A DNA stretch of 64,000 bases, taken from contig CADDZJ010000001.1 of assembly GCA_902812415.1 (NCBI GenBank), positions 62,001-126,000 on the forward strand, given 5' to 3'. Position numbers and translations under genes: made by a program. This document shows positions 42,589 to 49,674 of the stretch, one piece after another (positions within the stretch are counted from its first letter, which is position 1; the number at the start of each line of letters is the position of its first letter). The notes beneath the pieces are model-generated. The model saw nothing but the letters and a program-made list of their open reading frames with translations. It made no database searches and was not told the DNA's origin. The DNA comes from Acidobacteriota bacterium. GTDB lineage: Bacteria > Acidobacteriota > Terriglobia > UBA7540.

Positions 42589-43440
42589 ATGAAGAAGATC
42601 ATTTACTCCGCCGCACTCATTCTAAGCATGATTCTTGCCGGTCTTAACGCCAAAGCTGACAGCGTGGCTGTCATCTACAGCAACTTCGGATCGAACATGA
42701 GCTTCGATACGAATACGTCGCATTCCTATTTCGTCACAGGTTCCTCATTCCCTTCAAAATGCCCTACGTCCGCGCCTTGCATCACAAGCGAGTCGCTGGC
42801 GGTGCAGTTTACGCCTTCAGCCAATTACACTTTCGATAAAGCTCAACTCGCAGTCTTTCTCGAGTCGGGGACCAACACGCTCGACGTCTATATCGAAAGC
42901 GATTCAAGCGGCTTTCCCAGCTCGATTATTAGCGCATTTCAGGTGAATGGCCAGATGACATCCTCTCCGGGAATCATCGGGGTGGGCGACTCACTTCCCG
43001 GAGTCAGCCTCCTTCAAGGCCCGGCTGATCCCACTCTGATGCAGGGGACGGCATATTGGCTTGTGGCCTATGCTCCAACTCCAGATACTCAGGCTGCATG
43101 GTCCTGGAATACGACCAAGGATTCCCCCAATGGAGTGGTGACGTGCCAGACCCTTACGCTGACCGGCTGCACGTTTTTCCCCAGCAATCTGGCAGTCAAC
43201 AGCAATCCGAACCCCACTGCGGTTATGGATTGGGCCTGGGTGCCAGGCACTCTCCAGATCCCTTCTGCCAATGTGAACACTTCCTTAAATATCTTCCGTC
43301 CCGCTTTCGAGATTGATGGGAGTCCGGTTTCGGTTCCGCCTATGCCCACCGTTCCTGAGCCCGGTTCTTTTCTCTTGCTGGGAACAGGATTCGTAGGTCT
43401 CTGGGTTCTCTTGCGGCGACGGCAGTTTTTTCTTAATTGA
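42589..43440 (+). CDS. PEP-CTERM sorting-domain protein 2
   Basis: A 283-residue secreted protein. Signal peptide (YSAALILSMILAGLNAKADS) and C-terminal exosortase signal (VPEPGSFLLLGTGFVGLWVL then RRRQF). The mature part is rich in Ser/Thr/Pro and Asn with an extracellular beta-sandwich feel (YTFDKAQLAVFLESGTNTLD; TAYWLVAYAPTPDTQAAWSW), similar in type to choice-of-anchor domains. It follows PEP-CTERM protein 1 in the same direction with a 481-bp gap, so they probably have separate promoters. The exported target surface is unknown. Confidence 0.88.
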   Translation: MKKIIYSAALILSMILAGLNAKADSVAVIYSNFGSNMSFDTNTSHSYFVTGSSFPSKCPTSAPCITSESLAVQFTPSANYTFDKAQLAVFLESGTNTLDVYIESDSSGFPSSIISAFQVNGQMTSSPGIIGVGDSLPGVSLLQGPADPTLMQGTAYWLVAYAPTPDTQAAWSWNTTKDSPNGVVTCQTLTLTGCTFFPSNLAVNSNPNPTAVMDWAWVPGTLQIPSANVNTSLNIFRPAFEIDGSPVSVPPMPTVPEPGSFLLLGTGFVGLWVLLRRRQFFLN

Positions 43441-43778
43441 AAGCTGCTCCTTCCGCCTGTCATTCTGACGCTGAGCCCTTCGGCTTCGCGCAGGGTAAAC
43501 TTCGCGAAGCGAAAGAATTCTAACAACGGCGACGAGCGATGAGTGACGAGTGACCAAGACAGCCAAAGCGTCAGAAGCGCTTCTTTGCTCGTCACCTGTC
43601 AGAAGTTGTGAAAAAATCTCGTTGTAGCGGCGATCTGTGATCGCCGGGTTTTTGTTTTCAAAAACTTCGGCGAACGTAGTTCGCAGCGGCGCGGATTAGT
43701 TGATTCACACCTTCTCGCTTACCACTTGTCACCGCTTTTCAGATCCCTCGCTATCGCTCAGAATGACAGGCAAATGGC
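43441..43778. other. repeat-dense spacer between PEP-CTERM 2 and the TIR-FGE gene
   Basis: It contains half copies of family B (about 43458-43521 and 43747-43769), short GATGAGTGACGAGTGAC text and family A copy 4. No gene is visible. The two flanking genes converge here, so the hairpins may serve as terminators. Confidence 0.55.
43623..43691. repeat. family A palindromic repeat, copy 4 (right end damaged)
   Basis: It begins TGTAGCGGCGATCTGTGATC and carries the CGGGTTTTTGTTTTCAAAAA spacer exactly as in copies 1 and 5. The right hairpin reads CGAACGTAGTTCG and the terminal GCCGCTACA is lost, running straight into AGCGGCGCGGATTAGTTGAT. Confidence 0.8.
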
Positions 43779-45047
43779 TCAAGGCCGGTCGATTGCGCAG
43801 CGAAATCCCACAGTGAGATCACTCATATCGTTCTCGCGGGCAAAACGGCGGGAGACGCGAAGGGATGCCGCCTCGCTTTCAAAAGATCCTCCGCGCGCCA
43901 CCGCCAGGTGATTTGAAGCAATGGGCAAAGGTTGCTCAACGCCAGCGCCTGTTGCTGGCGAATCCAGGTCATACTTGTTGTAGTAGCGGTCCAGAACCCA
44001 CTCAGCGACGTTTCCCAGCATGTCATAAAGACCAAAGGCGTTGGGCCGCTTCCTCCCCACGGCGTGCGGAGCGCCATTGCTATTGTCTGCGTACCAGGCG
44101 ATCTCAGGAACGACCCCGTAATACGGCTGAGGATTGCCGCCGCGCGCAGCGTACTCCCATTCCGCCTCGGTCGGCAACCGCCCTCCGACCGCAGCGCAAT
44201 ACTCTTTGGCCTGAGACCAGGTCACTCCGCTCGCCGGCAGATCACCATTACCCGCAGGCGATTCCAGACCATGCTTGGCCGCGTACTTTCGATAGGCGGC
44301 GATTGTCACCTCGGTTTGGCCAAGCCAGAATCCTCGGTCAATGACAACCGGATGTGCGGGTTTTTCGTCGTCTTTACATTCGTCATCCGCCGCCGAGCAG
44401 CCCATTGAGAACGTTCCGGGAGGTATCCAGACGTAATTCTTTTCATCGGCGGGATTCACCCACGTCTTCCAGCGTGGTGAGGTTACGGGATGGATGGACG
44501 ATGAGCCCGGGCCGCGAGTCTGTTCGGCCGATCTTCGCCACTTTCCATAAAAGATTATTCCGACAGCTAGTGCCAACCCGAGAATCGCCACAGCGAGCCA
44601 TCTTGGCCGTTGCTGGGATTGCGCCACGCGAAGTGGAACGCGCTCATCTCCAAGCGCATCCAGAACGGCCTGGGTCAGCCGCTTTAAGCTCTCGTCGGTG
44701 CAGCCCTCTGGGGCGTCAAGCCATTGAGTCATGGAGAGGAAATACTCCAGATCATCAGGCAAGGCCGCTGACGAAAGGCGAAACGGGATGATCCGCTTTT
44801 TGGCGTTGAATGCGTGGCCTACTTCGCTGAGGATATGGGGCGACGCCGCAGCGCGCTCGGTCAAAACCAGCGCCAGGACATGCGCGGAATGGATCGCTTC
44901 GACGATTGCTGCCGGAAAATCTGCGCCGGGTTCGATATCGCGAGGAGCGATCCAGCACAAAGCTCCGGCGCCTTCCACGGCGCTGCAAACGCGATCGGCG
45001 ATGGCCTTGTCGGCCGAGGCGTAGCTGATGAAAACCTGGTGGGCCAT
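43779..45047 (-). CDS. TIR-transmembrane-FGE (sulfatase-modifying-like) fusion protein
   Basis: A 422-residue, three-part protein. Residues 1-130 are a TIR_2 domain (VFISYASADKAIADRVCSAV, CWIAPRDIEPGADFPAAIVE). Residues about 146-168 are a transmembrane helix (WLAVAILGLALAVGIIFYG). Residues 200-420 are a formylglycine-generating-enzyme-like domain (WIPPGTFSMGCSAADDECKD; GGRLPTEAEWEYAARGG; LYDMLGNVAEWVLDRYYN). At the FGE active-site position RGGSFESEAASLRVSRR the two catalytic Cys are absent, so it is probably a binding rather than catalytic domain. TIR fused to FGE points to membrane signalling or defence; role unproven. Confidence 0.88.
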   Translation of the reverse strand: MAHQVFISYASADKAIADRVCSAVEGAGALCWIAPRDIEPGADFPAAIVEAIHSAHVLALVLTERAAASPHILSEVGHAFNAKKRIIPFRLSSAALPDDLEYFLSMTQWLDAPEGCTDESLKRLTQAVLDALGDERVPLRVAQSQQRPRWLAVAILGLALAVGIIFYGKWRRSAEQTRGPGSSSIHPVTSPRWKTWVNPADEKNYVWIPPGTFSMGCSAADDECKDDEKPAHPVVIDRGFWLGQTEVTIAAYRKYAAKHGLESPAGNGDLPASGVTWSQAKEYCAAVGGRLPTEAEWEYAARGGNPQPYYGVVPEIAWYADNSNGAPHAVGRKRPNAFGLYDMLGNVAEWVLDRYYNKYDLDSPATGAGVEQPLPIASNHLAVARGGSFESEAASLRVSRRFARENDMSDLTVGFRCAIDRP

Positions 45048-45458
45048 CTCCGCTCCGCTACGATTTTATCTTACGCTGACATGCTGTCGGTACGGAATGC
45101 GGTGGATTCACTGTCGAAGTTTTACGAAGTAAGCGCTGAACGGCATTGTCCCCCCTTTTGAGGCTGCCGCAACCGGGGAAACATCGCAAAAGATGCCAGA
45201 AAAGAACACAGCCCCGGCCTCTCGGCTGCAAAGCGTGGTGATCAGGATTGACGCAGGGCATAGCCTCTCATTCTGACGCTTGGCGGAGCGCGGCGGAAGA
45301 ATCCGTGTATGTTGGCCTTAGGTAAACTCTCAAAAGCATTGCGGCATTTGCCGAGAATAAAATACAGGGATTCTTCGCTATCGCTCGGAATGACAAGCGG
45401 CGAGGTCCATCATCGCATTAAGACTTCAAGGTAGGCCACACACCTCACTGAAGCTGTC
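45048..45458. other. intergenic region between TIR-FGE and GNAT genes
   Basis: No gene is visible. It contains the family B copy at 45268-45396 and presumably the promoter of the TIR-FGE gene. The region around 45058-45261 has no protein-like coding bias that I can identify. Confidence 0.45.
45268..45396. repeat. family B palindromic repeat, long-loop copy
   Basis: It starts TCATTCTGACGC, contains GAAGAATCCGTGTAT and its partner ATACAGGGATTCTTCGC, and ends CTCGGAATGACAAG. The loop is longer than in other copies and includes AAAGCATTGCGGCATTTGCC. Confidence 0.8.
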
Positions 45459-46424
45459 CTAGCGCCAATCGTCGATGACAAAAACATTGGGCCGGTTATA
45501 GGCAGGTAAATCGGGCCGGTGCATCGCAACGCCCTGGATGTCGGTTCGGAATCGGCGCCGAAGCAGTTGACGATAAGCCCGGCTCCGGTTGAGGTTCACG
45601 CCCGCCTCCATGCGCCGCAAACCGCGTTCCGCTGCGAGCGCTTCGCATCCGTCCAGAAGATAGTCAAATAACCTTTCCGCATCCGACGCTGGCCGGACCG
45701 CCGCAAACTTGATGTAGCAGGCGTCGCGCCCGGCTTCGCTTCCCTCGCCGCAATGGCAGACGGCAAACGCATCCAGCGAGTCGTTTCCCCACAGCAAGAC
45801 CGTCTCTCCCAAATCCTGATCCTTCACCGCCCGGATTTCAGAGGTCACATCGAGTCCCTCATGGATGGAATCGGTCAATTTGCGGCAGGCGCTCAGAGCC
45901 TGGTCCTGATCGGCCTCGTTGAGCGCGGAGTATTTATGAGCCTGCGCCTCGCGCCTGTCAACGCCCTTGGACATGATGGCGGTCAGAAATCTTGGCCAGA
46001 ATCCGAACTTCTGGTACAAGCCGATATGCTTGGGGCTGTGAGCAAACGTGAAAAGGCCGGCGTCCCGAACACCCCACTGCGCAAAGAGATCCATTGTGGG
46101 AGCCAGCAGCCGTTGCGCAATCCGCCGATTCCATAATTCCGGGCGGACGGTCAACGGACCGAAAAAGCCAAAGCTGCCCCACCGGGTTAAAAAATTCGAC
46201 CCTGCCAACCTGCCATCCGCTTCCGCAACCAGCGCCGCCTGCGGATTGGCTTTCCAGCGGGTAATAACGTACTCCCGGTCGCCGAAGAAAGATTCAGGAT
46301 CAGGCGCGCCCAAAAAAGTGCCAAACGCCACGCGGAAGATTCTGCGCGCTTCAACCAGATCGGCCTCCCGCATAGGGCGGACGGAGACATCCATTTCCTG
46401 CTTGCTCTCGAATGGCATTGCCAT
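45459..46424 (-). CDS. GNAT-family N-acetyltransferase
   Basis: A 321-residue protein with an N-terminal GNAT domain: VSVRPMREADLVEARRIFRV, ALVAEADGRLAGSNFLTRWG, and LTVRPELWNRRIAQRLLAPT, which is the acetyl-CoA binding loop RRxGIA-like. The second half contains a weaker GNAT-like part (DACYIKFAAVRPASDAERLF, RGLRRMEAGVNLNRSRAYRQ), so it may be a two-domain acetyltransferase. ATG 46424 is preceded by GAGAGGTGG. Substrate unknown. Transcribed away from the XRE regulator only 160 bp upstream on the same strand. Confidence 0.85.
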   Translation of the reverse strand: MAMPFESKQEMDVSVRPMREADLVEARRIFRVAFGTFLGAPDPESFFGDREYVITRWKANPQAALVAEADGRLAGSNFLTRWGSFGFFGPLTVRPELWNRRIAQRLLAPTMDLFAQWGVRDAGLFTFAHSPKHIGLYQKFGFWPRFLTAIMSKGVDRREAQAHKYSALNEADQDQALSACRKLTDSIHEGLDVTSEIRAVKDQDLGETVLLWGNDSLDAFAVCHCGEGSEAGRDACYIKFAAVRPASDAERLFDYLLDGCEALAAERGLRRMEAGVNLNRSRAYRQLLRRRFRTDIQGVAMHRPDLPAYNRPNVFVIDDWR

Positions 46425-46509
46425 ACGCTACCACCTCTCGCATGGAATCTACCCTAGCCCCGACATTCGAGTCAACAAAACTGGAGAGGTCGCCAAGCAC
46501 ACTTTGCTA

Positions 46510-46545
46510 AGGTTTACAAATTATGGTCCGGGCGTTTTCTGCGGC
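46510..46545. repeat. truncated left end of MITE-like element C
   Basis: AAGGTTTACAAATTATGGTC followed by CGGGCGTTTTCTGCGGC matches the left end of the elements at 15155 and 49420 (GAGGTTTACAAATTATAGTG, acatCGTTTTCTGTAGC) with some changes. The right end is missing. It lies between the XRE and GNAT genes. Confidence 0.6.
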
Positions 46546-46587
46546 ATGGGAACCATCCCCGAGTTCCTTGCTTACATCGAAGGGGAT

Positions 46588-46962
46588 TTACCGAGGCATC
46601 GATTTCTTCCCAACCCTCTCTTTCACCGGGGAATTATCGGCAGAAACGTCATTCCGCTTCGCATTAACTCGGTCGGTCACGCTCCCTACCGGGTTTGATT
46701 GCACGCTGCGGGACAACAGTTCGGTAAATGACGGCGGATTGAGCAAGAGGAATCCGCTGATCATCGCATCGAAAACTTGCCGGTTCATCCCACGAAGACG
46801 ACGTAGTTCGGAGACGGTAAAGCGCGGCTCGTTCACGCCAGACTCCCACTTTTGGAGGCGTGAAAGCTTGATGCCCAGCGCGAGAGCAAATTCCTCCTGG
46901 CTGAGGCCAAGTTTCTTCCGAGCCGCGCAAAGAAGTTGGCTGATATCGTTGAATTTAGGCAA
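46588..46962 (-). CDS. XRE-family transcriptional regulator
   Basis: A 124-residue DNA-binding protein. Residues 8-50 are an HTH (LLCAARKKLGLSQEEFALAL, GIKLSRLQKWESGVNEPRFT), and the rest is a short helical and polar tail. It starts with a TTG codon (TTGCCTAAATTC) preceded by GAGG at 7-nt spacing; no ATG is available. It resembles antitoxin-type or stand-alone repressors, but no toxin gene is adjacent. Function unknown. Confidence 0.75.
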   Translation of the reverse strand: MPKFNDISQLLCAARKKLGLSQEEFALALGIKLSRLQKWESGVNEPRFTVSELRRLRGMNRQVFDAMISGFLLLNPPSFTELLSRSVQSNPVGSVTDRVNAKRNDVSADNSPVKERVGKKSMPR

Positions 46963-47080
46963 CCGAAGGCCTCAATCTTGCGATCTTCACAAAGGGGTGA
47001 AAAGTTTTTGCAACCTGTCATTCTGAGGAACCCAAAAAAACGGTGAGCCGTGACGAGCGGGGAAGTTGTACTGCTATTAG

Positions 47081-47143
47081 CCAAAATGTTTGCGGCTTGC
47101 GCAAATTTCACTTGCGTGGCACGGGCGTCTCGCCCGTGCCACA
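47081..47143. repeat. family F repeat, copy 1
   Basis: CAAAATGTTTGCGGCTTGCG followed by CAAATTT and GTGGCACGGGCGTCTCGCCC then GTGCCAC. The GTGGCACGGGC...GCCCGTGCCAC part is a strong 11-bp hairpin. The same order occurs reversed at 49330-49411, which adjoins a MITE-like element. Confidence 0.75.
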
Positions 47144-47181
47144 TGGGGTTGCAGCCCTGCCGCGTTGTGAAAAAATCTCGC

Positions 47182-47250
47182 TGTAGCGGCGATCTGTAAT
47201 CGCCGGGTTTTTGTTTTCAAAAATTTCGGCGACCATCGTTTGCCGCTACG
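47182..47250. repeat. family A palindromic repeat, copy 5
   Basis: It begins TGTAGCGGCGATCTGTAATC (one change from the consensus) and ends TTTGCCGCTACG, with the usual GGGTTTTTGTTTTCAAAAA spacer. Upstream TTGTGAAAAAATCTCGC and downstream TGCGCGGATTAA show the extended unit. Confidence 0.82.
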
Positions 47251-47552
47251 ACTGCGCGGATTAATGTACGCACACCTCGTCACTTTTCACTCATCACGGC
47301 CAGGAAGATTCCTCGCGTCGCTCAGTTTACCATGTCGTTTTACGACACGCCGAAGAATGAAAAATACGCCGACGCTGGCGGGTGTCTGGGTTACCTGCCG
47401 AAGTATCTGCGTATTCTTCAGGGCAGAATGACAGCGTTTAAAATCATTTTAAAGCAACTGTTCATGCTAGCATTTAAATGCTATACGATAATTTTTTGTT
47501 TGACTAATGGTTAAGCAAATGCTAGTTATTAATTACCCGGGTGAGGAGTACA

Positions 47553-47608
47553 TTTCGTCTTTCGTCTTTCGTCTTTCGTCTTTCGTCTTTCGTCTTTCGT
47601 CTTTCGTC
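47553..47608. repeat. (TTTCGTC)8 heptamer tandem repeat
   Basis: Eight perfect head-to-tail copies of TTTCGTC. It sits about 20 bp upstream of a small frame with a good ribosome site (AAGGAG, ATG 47629). Because it is not in a coding frame, slippage here would alter spacing rather than reading frame. Confidence 0.95.
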
Positions 47609-47628
47609 CAGGCAGTCATAAGGAGAGC

Positions 47629-47794
47629 AATGCCCAACTCTAACCAGGCTCTACCTCCAGTAAAGTTGTTGGAAAGGGTGCTCGGCTCACTGCGGCGCAA
47701 AAGAGCAAAAGACAAGAAAGACATCTGTGTTCCTCGCCCGAGGTGGTGCAGTGGGGTTGTCGCGCGAACCTCACCAAGGCTCTACCTCCAGTAA
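47629..47794 (+). CDS. uncertain small ORF beginning at a good ribosome site
   Basis: A 54-residue frame from ATG 47629, preceded by AAGGAGAGCA. It begins MPNSNQALPPVKLLERVLGS and becomes basic. The segment ALPPVKLLER is repeated in the DNA 131 bp downstream in another frame (LPPVKLLERGLAPP), so the present stop may reflect a non-multiple-of-three duplication within an older, longer gene. I recognise no family. It may be a decayed gene. Confidence 0.25.
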
Positions 47795-47809
47795 AGTTGT
47801 TGGAAAGGG
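47646..47809. repeat. 33-bp exact direct repeat pair, spaced 131 bp
   Basis: AGGCTCTACCTCCAGTAAAG followed by TTGTTGGAAAGGG occurs at 47646-47678 and again at 47777-47809. The sequences beyond (GTGCTCGGCTCACTGC and GCTTGGCTCCCCCACTGC) are also related. It looks like a local tandem duplication that has partly diverged. Confidence 0.85.
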
Positions 47810-48157
47810 GCTTGGCTCCCCCACTGCATTGCCGTCGAACAGTAAGACTCCCTCTGAGCGCACGGAGAAAGGTCAGGCGTCACAAACCTTCCTTTGTGGC
47901 AGCAAACCATTCCTCAAGAGGCTTACGTCTCGGAGATGAAATTCCAAGGTCTGAACGTCAGTCCCTTGCAAGTCTTATCCCGATTTCTGATGAGTAATGC
48001 GTTTGGACCGGGCGCGACAAGGCGCCCTCGCACCGGCCTTCCAAGGGTTCGGGGTCCAAAAATACTGAAGCCCGGCGCACAGACTACCTTGCTCTAACGC
48101 TTCCATGTTGCCTAATCACGATGCCGGTGTCAACGTCAGCCTTTGCTCAACGCTTTC

Positions 48158-48187
48158 TTGACGCTGCCCTCGGGCGATTCCTATAAT
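48158..48187 (+). promoter_or_regulatory. sigma-70 type promoter of the first VWA gene
   Basis: TTGACG (48158-48163), an 18-bp spacer and a perfect TATAAT (48182-48187). Translation starts at ATG 48197, only 9 nt beyond the -10 box, so transcription should begin within about 3 nt of the start codon. There is no ribosome site, consistent with a leaderless mRNA. Confidence 0.75.
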
Positions 48188-48196
48188 CAATCCGTG

Positions 48197-49177
48197 ATGC
48201 ACACTCGACGCGAAGCCAGGGGAACGATCGTGGGCATCCTCGTGGCATCGCTTTTATTTTTCCTGCCTGCGGCAAGCAAGGCGCAAGCTCAACAACCCGC
48301 TCAATCTTCGGCTTCTTCCCAACAGAACCCGCCGGAAGCGAAGAGGCCGATCAGGGTAAACGTCAACCTGGTGAACGTGCTGTTTACGGTCACAAACAAA
48401 AAGAGACACCTGGTGCTTGGGCTGACCAAAAACGATTTTCAGGTGTTTGAGGATAACAAGCCGCAGACCGTCACTTTTTTCGGGCAGGAATCCAACCTGC
48501 CTCTACGCATCGGCGTGCTGATTGACACCAGCAACAGCATCCGCGAGCGTTTGCAGTTTGAAAAGCAGGCCGCGATTGATTTTCTGAATACCGCTGTGCG
48601 TCCGGGGGAAGACGAGGCTTTTGTCGTGGGCTTCGATGTGGAGCCGCAACTGCTCCAGGATTATACCGACGATGTCAATAAGCTGAGCGACGCCATTCGC
48701 GATCTGGCAGCCGGGGGCGGAACCGGTCTGTTCGACGCCATCTATTATGCCTGCAAGCAGAAGATGATCTATTCTCCTCCTCCGCAGCCTTACCTGCGTC
48801 GTGTCCTGATCGTCATCAGCGATGGCCGCGACAACGAAAGCCAGCACTCGCTCGATGAGGCTCTGGCCATGGCGCAGCGCGCCGAGGCGACCATTTTTGC
48901 CATCAGCACGAATCGCAGCGGCATCGAAGAGCGAGGCGACAAAGTGCTGAAGGAACTCGCTGATCAGACTGGAGGGCGCGCCTTCTTCCCGTTTGAAGCG
49001 AGCGATCTGGCAGCCAGCTTTCAGGAAATCGCCAAGGAACTGCGCAGCCAGTATAGCCTTGCCTATATTTCCACCAACACCGTCCACGATGGCAGCTTCA
49101 GGCGCATCCGCATCAAGCCGCTCGAAAAGGGGCTGGTCGTTCGGGCCCGCGCAGGCTACTTCGCTCCCTCGCAATAA
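48197..49177 (+). CDS. exported VWA-domain protein (acidobacterial VWFA-related), copy 1
   Basis: A 326-residue secreted or membrane-tethered protein. Signal peptide (IVGILVASLLFFLPAASKAQ). A beta-sandwich stretch (VNLVNVLFTVTNKKRHLVLG, LTKNDFQVFEDNKPQTVTFF) precedes the VWA domain, whose MIDAS motif is DTSNS (RIGVLIDTSNSIRERL) with VVGFDVEPQLLQDYTDDVNK and VLIVISDGRDNESQ. The ending (SLAYISTNTVHDGSFRRIRI) is typical of Acidobacteriota VWFA-related proteins. I start at ATG 48197 because the promoter occupies the upstream alternative. A paralog lies at 49675. Probably a metal-dependent protein-binding surface factor. Confidence 0.9.
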   Translation: MHTRREARGTIVGILVASLLFFLPAASKAQAQQPAQSSASSQQNPPEAKRPIRVNVNLVNVLFTVTNKKRHLVLGLTKNDFQVFEDNKPQTVTFFGQESNLPLRIGVLIDTSNSIRERLQFEKQAAIDFLNTAVRPGEDEAFVVGFDVEPQLLQDYTDDVNKLSDAIRDLAAGGGTGLFDAIYYACKQKMIYSPPPQPYLRRVLIVISDGRDNESQHSLDEALAMAQRAEATIFAISTNRSGIEERGDKVLKELADQTGGRAFFPFEASDLAASFQEIAKELRSQYSLAYISTNTVHDGSFRRIRIKPLEKGLVVRARAGYFAPSQ

Positions 49178-49329
49178 GACACCTGAGAGGACTTATACCC
49201 GGGACGCCGGGGGACAAGCTCTGTGATCTCTGTGCCTTCCGTGGTGAAAAGCGAGGTCCATGCTGTTTGCTCCATGCGCAAAGGGGGAGAGGATTCACCA
49301 CAGAGAGCGCGGCAGAGCCGCAACCAATG

Positions 49330-49411
49330 TGACACGGCCGTCTCGGCCGTGGGCACGGGCGGGATGCCCGTGCCACACAAGAAAAATTTGTGCAAGCCGC
49401 AAACATTTTGA
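49330..49411. repeat. family F repeat, copy 2 (reverse orientation)
   Basis: GACACGGCCGTCTCGGCCGT and GGGCACGGGCGGGATGCCCG then TGCCAC, followed by AAATTTGTGCAAGCCGCAAA then CATTTTG, the reverse complement of the order at 47081-47143. It has an extra hairpin compared with copy 1. Confidence 0.72.
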
Positions 49412-49419
49412 CCATTATT

Positions 49420-49535
49420 GAGAATTACAAATTATAGTGACAGCGCGGACAAGCGGCGCCGTCCCCAGCGCCGAAAAACGCCGGTGTCCTCACCGGCGCT
49501 ACAGAAAACGATGTCACTATAATTTGTAAACCTCA
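49420..49535. mobile_element. MITE-like element C, copy 2
   Basis: Perfect 18-bp terminal inverted repeats TTACAAATTATAGTGACA (49425-49442) and TGTCACTATAATTTGTAA (49512-49529) bound a 105-bp element. In reverse orientation it aligns along its whole length with the element at 15155-15274, including outer flanks TTATTGAGAA and ACCTC. Interior hairpin: CGCCGGTGtccTCACCGGCG. No coding capacity. Confidence 0.83.
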
Positions 49536-49674
49536 GTAGTAGTACAGAGAGCGCGGCATTTCACATCCGCGGCCCAAGTCAAATCTCAAATTCCAGATAG
49601 TTTAGAGTGGGCGCTTAAAGACCGGAATCCCCACATAGGCTTGTATTGTTTAATCTTCCGCCGGTCAGCGCCCA

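Larger units (their letters stand above)
46963..48157. other. 1.2-kb repeat-dense region without established genes
   Basis: In order: a family B fragment near 47017, family F copy 1 (47081-47143), family A copy 5 (47182-47250), an AT-rich stretch with GCTAGCATTTAAATGCTA (about 47467), eight TTTCGTC heptamers (47553-47608), and a 33-bp direct repeat (47646 and 47777). A short frame (47629-47794) with a ribosome site is described separately. Otherwise I see decayed sequence. Confidence 0.6.
49178..49674. other. intergenic region between convergent VWA genes
   Basis: No gene is visible. It holds family F copy 2 (49330-49411) and MITE-like element C copy 2 (49420-49535) back to back. The two VWA genes converge on it. 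Confidence 0.55.

Noticed and set aside
44354-44791. 145-residue plus-strand frame
   Set aside because: Antisense to the TIR-FGE gene; no ribosome site or family features.
47553-47608. heptamer array as part of a coding sequence
   Set aside because: The frame through it gives low-complexity FRLSSFVFRLSSF-type residues with no ribosome site; treated as a non-coding microsatellite.
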